This document shows, in pieces, positions 60,902 through 64,000 of a DNA stretch of 64,000 nucleotides. Position numbers and translations under genes: made by a program. The DNA is from an uncultured Prevotellaceae bacterium (GTDB taxonomy: Bacteria; Bacteroidota; Bacteroidia; Bacteroidales; Bacteroidaceae). Location: NCBI GenBank assembly GCA_900314655.1, contig OMWC01000014.1:1-64000 (forward strand), in the 5' to 3' direction. Positions within the stretch are counted from its first letter, which is position 1; the number at the start of each line of letters is the position of its first letter. Below the pieces are notes generated by a model. The model had not been told where the DNA came from and did no database searches. It saw nothing but the letters and a program-made list of their open reading frames with translations.

Positions 60902-61832
60902 AATCATTGTGGTTGAATTTTTGAATGTTTTTATCGTTTAGTTCATATAGAATCACTTCGTCGTGGATGCCTTCCCGCTGGCGGGCAATCATCTGGCGCA
61001 CCTTCAGGATTTCGTCGAGGGTGACATCGCGATTGACGATACTGTCGGTGGGCAGTATGGGGTACTCGTCTTCGCCGTGGATAATGCCTACGAAACGCTT
61101 TCCGCGGAAGAGTATCTGCCAGCTGAAGAGCGGATAGGCGGCAGAGAGGGGCAGCGGATAGGAGGCCAGATACTTCAGGTAGGGGCCCACGACTTCGGCA
61201 TCGAGAATGGGTTTCTGGCAGTTGATGTCGGTGAAATCGCCTGTGTTATAGAGCATCAGCACGCCCCTGTCGGCTGGCGGTGCCTTCTGGGAGAGCTGAT
61301 GAAGGCGGATGGTTGACGAGAGGCGGATGCCCTTGGCCTGCAGTTCGCTCCGCAGAGAGTCCATGAAGGCGAAGAATCGCCGTTCGGTGCGTCGTGTCCA
61401 GTCGCAGTCGATCTGCACTTCCCTGACGTTGAGGACGTCGTGGGTCTCGTTCATCTGCAGGATGCGGGCAGCTATCTTATGGGCCAGTCCTGAGGTTTCC
61501 TTGGCCATGCATTCGTTGAGGATGAACACCGTGGGCACCACCTCGACGCCCTGCGGGAAAGAGTCGTTGAACTGGATGGTGGCATTGGGCATGGGCTCTC
61601 CCTCCTGCCCCATCACCACGTCGAAATAGCGCACGTAGAGCCGCCCAATGGCATGATCGCGGAGGAAGCTGCGCTGCTCAGGACTGAGGCGAAACACGGT
61701 GCTCCAGTAGTAGGCGGCGTGTCCGCTCACCGGATTTGCCGTCTGCCCCTGGCATCCCGTGAGCATCATCGTCAGCCATAGGCAACCGATGAGCAGGGAT
61801 GTGATGACACTTGTTTTCTTCAGTCTTTTCAT
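60879..61832 (-). CDS. Lipoprotein of unknown function, possible TIM-barrel (DUF3142-like)
   Basis: The 317-residue protein has a lipobox LTGC (Cys27). Ordered strands (IGRLYVRYFDVV, VQIDCDWT, RGVLMLYNTGDF) suggest a TIM barrel similar to DUF3142 or glycoside hydrolase-like proteins; this resemblance is tentative. Acidic residues in VQIDCDWT and GIIHGEDEYP might be catalytic. Its own promoter is at 61,844. Paired with the helical-repeat protein. Confidence 0.65.
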   Translation of the reverse strand: MKRLKKTSVITSLLIGCLWLTMMLTGCQGQTANPVSGHAAYYWSTVFRLSPEQRSFLRDHAIGRLYVRYFDVVMGQEGEPMPNATIQFNDSFPQGVEVVPTVFILNECMAKETSGLAHKIAARILQMNETHDVLNVREVQIDCDWTRRTERRFFAFMDSLRSELQAKGIRLSSTIRLHQLSQKAPPADRGVLMLYNTGDFTDINCQKPILDAEVVGPYLKYLASYPLPLSAAYPLFSWQILFRGKRFVGIIHGEDEYPILPTDSIVNRDVTLDEILKVRQMIARQREGIHDEVILYELNDKNIQKFNHNDYEKILAD

Positions 61833-61843
61833 ATTTTACAGCG

Positions 61844-61851
61844 CAAAGATA
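61844..61851 (-). promoter_or_regulatory. -7 promoter element of the unknown lipoprotein operon
   Basis: TATCTTTG on the minus strand, 11 bp upstream of the ATG at 61,832, giving a very short leader. Confidence 0.6.
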
Positions 61852-61889
61852 CTAAAAAATTGAATAAAGCAAAAAGAAAGATAATTAAA

Positions 61890-61921
61890 TTTGTGTATTT
61901 TGCGGATTCTGCTTACCTTTG
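61890..61921 (+). promoter_or_regulatory. purD promoter
   Basis: TTTG (61890-61893) and TACCTTTG (61914-61921) with a 20-bp spacer. The ATG at 61,960 lies 38 bp downstream, so in-frame starts from 61,891 are excluded. Confidence 0.65.
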
Positions 61922-61959
61922 CAGAAAGAAATCAAACCGTTGTATTATTTAATAAAAGT

Positions 61960-63228
61960 ATGAAGATATTACTGTTAGGCAGCGGCGGGCGCGAGCACGC
62001 TCTGGCATGGAAGATTGCGCAAAGCGCAAAGTGTGAGAAACTTTTTATCGCTCCCGGCAATGCAGGCACCGTGAATGCAGGTGAGAACGTCAATATCGGC
62101 GTTAACGATTTTGATAAAATCAAGCAGTTCACGCTCGACAACGGCATCGACATGGTGGTGGTAGGCCCCGAAGACCCCCTGGTGAAAGGTATCTACGACG
62201 AATTCAAGGCTGATGCCCGTACGGCAGCAATACCCGTCATCGGACCTTCGAAGGCTGGCGCCGTGCTGGAAGGCTCGAAGGATTTCGCCAAGGGCTTCAT
62301 GCAGCGCCACGCGATTCCTACCGCCCGCTACCAGACTTTCGACGGTGAGCACCTGGAGGAAGGTCTCAGATTCCTGGAGACGCTGGAAGCTCCCTACGTG
62401 CTGAAGGCCGACGGTCTTTGTGCCGGCAAGGGCGTGCTGATACTGCCTACGCTCGACGAGGCCAAGAAGGAGCTGAAGGAGATGCTCGGCGGCATGTTCG
62501 GCAATGCTTCTTCGCAAGTGGTGATCGAGGAATTCCTGAGCGGAATCGAGTGTTCGGTCTTCGTACTTACCGACGGTGAGCACTACAAGATTCTACCCGA
62601 AGCCAAGGACTACAAACGCATCGGCGAGCACGACACCGGCCTCAACACAGGAGGTATGGGCAGCGTCTCTCCCGTGCCGTTTGCCACCCAGGAATGGATG
62701 CAGAAGGTGGAGCAGCGCATCATTAAACCAACGGTTGAAGGACTTCGAGCTGAAGGCATTGATTACAAGGGCTTTATCTTCTTCGGATTAATCAACGTGA
62801 AGGGCGAGCCGATGGTCATCGAATACAACTGCCGCATGGGTGACCCCGAGACGGAGAGCGTGATGCTTCGCCTGAAGAGCGACATCGTGGACCTCTTCGA
62901 AGGTGTGGCCGAAGGCAACCTCGATGAGCGCGCAATTGAGTTCGACGAAAGGGCTGCCGTCTGCGTGATGCTCGTCAGCGGTGGATATCCGCAGGCCTAC
63001 CAGAAAGGCTATCCCATCAGCGGTATCGACCAGGTGGAAGGCAGCATCGTATTCCATGCAGGAACGACGATGAAAGACGGTCAGGTGGTGACCAACGGCG
63101 GCCGCGTGATTGCCGTCTCGAGCTATGGCAAGGACAAGGCGGAGGCCCTGCAGAAATCCTTCCAGGAAGCCCAGAAGATACAGTTCACCGACAAGTATTT
63201 CCGTTCGGACATCGGTGCTGACCTCTAA
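61960..63228 (+). CDS. purD: Phosphoribosylamine-glycine ligase
   Basis: The 422-residue protein has the N-terminal [20 protein letters not shown], the ATP-grasp region [14 protein letters not shown] and the metal site [19 protein letters not shown] sequence. It forms GAR, which PurT (19,228) formylates. It appears to be transcribed on its own or with the membrane gene downstream. Confidence 0.96.
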   Translation: MKILLLGSGGREHALAWKIAQSAKCEKLFIAPGNAGTVNAGENVNIGVNDFDKIKQFTLDNGIDMVVVGPEDPLVKGIYDEFKADARTAAIPVIGPSKAGAVLEGSKDFAKGFMQRHAIPTARYQTFDGEHLEEGLRFLETLEAPYVLKADGLCAGKGVLILPTLDEAKKELKEMLGGMFGNASSQVVIEEFLSGIECSVFVLTDGEHYKILPEAKDYKRIGEHDTGLNTGGMGSVSPVPFATQEWMQKVEQRIIKPTVEGLRAEGIDYKGFIFFGLINVKGEPMVIEYNCRMGDPETESVMLRLKSDIVDLFEGVAEGNLDERAIEFDERAAVCVMLVSGGYPQAYQKGYPISGIDQVEGSIVFHAGTTMKDGQVVTNGGRVIAVSSYGKDKAEALQKSFQEAQKIQFTDKYFRSDIGADL

Positions 63229-63256
63229 GGCCGGGCGTTGAGACTTTTTTTCGAGG

Positions 63257-64000
63257 GTGAAGAGATTTCAGAATAGAGTTGCGGAAAGCCGGTATGCACT
63301 GCCGCTGATGGTGATGTATGCCGCAGGTATCTGGCTGTTGGGCGGATTGCTGGAAGGCATGTGGTATGCACAGTTTGCCATGCTGCTGCTATCGACGTAC
63401 CTGATGGTGGAGCTCAACAATACCAATGCCCTGCTCCACATGTACAGCCGCATGGTGTCGTGCACCTTCCTGGCCCTGTCGTCGATGGCGGTTTTCCTGT
63501 TTCCGTCAATCGGGGTGGCCGTATGCACGCTGTGCCTCATCATGTTCTGCACGATTATCTTCCACACCTATCAGGACAAGGCCTCGCCGGGACTCACGTA
63601 TTATGCCTTCCTCTGCCTGGGCATTGCCAGCCTGGTGTTTGTCAAGATAGTCTATTTCGTGCCCTTCCTGTGGCTGATGATGGCTTTCAGCCTGATGGCC
63701 TTCAGCCCCAAGATGCTGTGGGCTTCGCTGCTGGGACTGATCACGCCCTACTGGTTCACGGTGGGCATCGCCGCCTATCTGGGCAAGATGGATTGGATGG
63801 TTTCGCATTTCGCGAGCATTGCCAGCTTCCATCAGGTGTTCGACTACACCAGCCTGTCAAGACCGCAGCTGCTGAGCTTCATGTTCGTGTTGCTGATTGC
63901 CATGCTGAGCATCGGCCACTATATGTGGAAACGACGCCTTGACCGCATCCGCACGCGCATGATCTATCATTTCTTCATCACGCTGGACCTGCTCATCATC
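63257..64000 (+). CDS. Polytopic membrane protein, incomplete at the window end (DUF6427-like)
   Basis: An uninterrupted frame of 248 codons starts at a GTG (63,257), 28 bp after purD, and runs off the end. It holds about eight hydrophobic segments with few charges. The motif VELNNTNALLHMYSRM near residue 55 is like that of DUF6427 proteins. An ATG further inside could also be the start. Function unknown. Confidence 0.75.
   Translation, partial: MKRFQNRVAESRYALPLMVMYAAGIWLLGGLLEGMWYAQFAMLLLSTYLMVELNNTNALLHMYSRMVSCTFLALSSMAVFLFPSIGVAVCTLCLIMFCTIIFHTYQDKASPGLTYYAFLCLGIASLVFVKIVYFVPFLWLMMAFSLMAFSPKMLWASLLGLITPYWFTVGIAAYLGKMDWMVSHFASIASFHQVFDYTSLSRPQLLSFMFVLLIAMLSIGHYMWKRRLDRIRTRMIYHFFITLDLLII

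Overview
The window looks like a chromosomal segment of a Bacteroidales bacterium, most probably Prevotella in the broad sense (inference). Nearly every transcription unit is preceded by the Bacteroidota -7 element TAnnTTTG, often with TTTG 20 bp upstream. There is a type IX secretion lipoprotein (PorE), a secreted dipeptidyl peptidase IV, an ExbB/ExbD motor set, a Bacteroidota-type acyl-ACP thioesterase, and lipoboxes or signal peptides on many proteins. No rRNA, tRNA, complete insertion sequence, prophage or CRISPR array was seen.

Bases 1-7,500 are accessory: the end of a restriction-modification gene, a NERD-domain protein, a PIN toxin-antitoxin pair, HipBA, a truncated LytTR regulator beside an archaemetzincin-like lipoprotein, and a Fic protein, separated by repeat-filled gaps. 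Bases 7,579-14,387 hold envelope genes (PH domain, patatin, DUF975), ilvE, and a subtilase-xseA-xseB operon. From 14,500 to 21,764 there is one long co-directional run: MATE exporter, cytidylate-kinase-like protein, phosphodiesterase, a 55-residue membrane protein, rfbB, an unknown membrane protein, purT, a sugar-nucleotide ketoisomerase and a FemAB-like acyltransferase. lutABC, topB and porE follow.

An ECF sigma operon (28,948-30,783) and a distant DUF2807 lipoprotein (51,992) share the same candidate ECF promoter. The methyltransferase-thyA-folA run, an Lrp regulator and the ExbB/ExbD operon come next. A gene graveyard at 36,100-37,500 contains a duplicated promoter and a mosaic repeat element. 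Bases 37,525-46,257 carry two peptidases, recJ, recQ, ilvC and a thioesterase. An operon read leftward from 51,920 (nucleotidyltransferase, ATP-grasp, CDP-alcohol phosphatidyltransferase, HAD phosphatase, DUF5686 outer-membrane protein) looks like an uncharacterised polar lipid head-group pathway. cysE, an RlmL-like methyltransferase with an RGG-rich tail and DPP IV form another operon, followed by an isolated nuclease, a second complete mosaic repeat, two unknown secreted proteins, purD and a membrane protein cut by the window end.

The most unusual signal is a family of intergenic elements at about 2,120-2,260 plus 4,640-4,870, 36,740-37,390 and 58,300-58,760. They share inverted ends (GGTGAAGGGTT and AACCCTTCACC), GC-rich palindromes, and an array of short repeats with an exact 22-bp period. 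Palindromes related to their GC-rich part are also found inside the xseA and DPP IV coding regions, where they add in-frame peptides.
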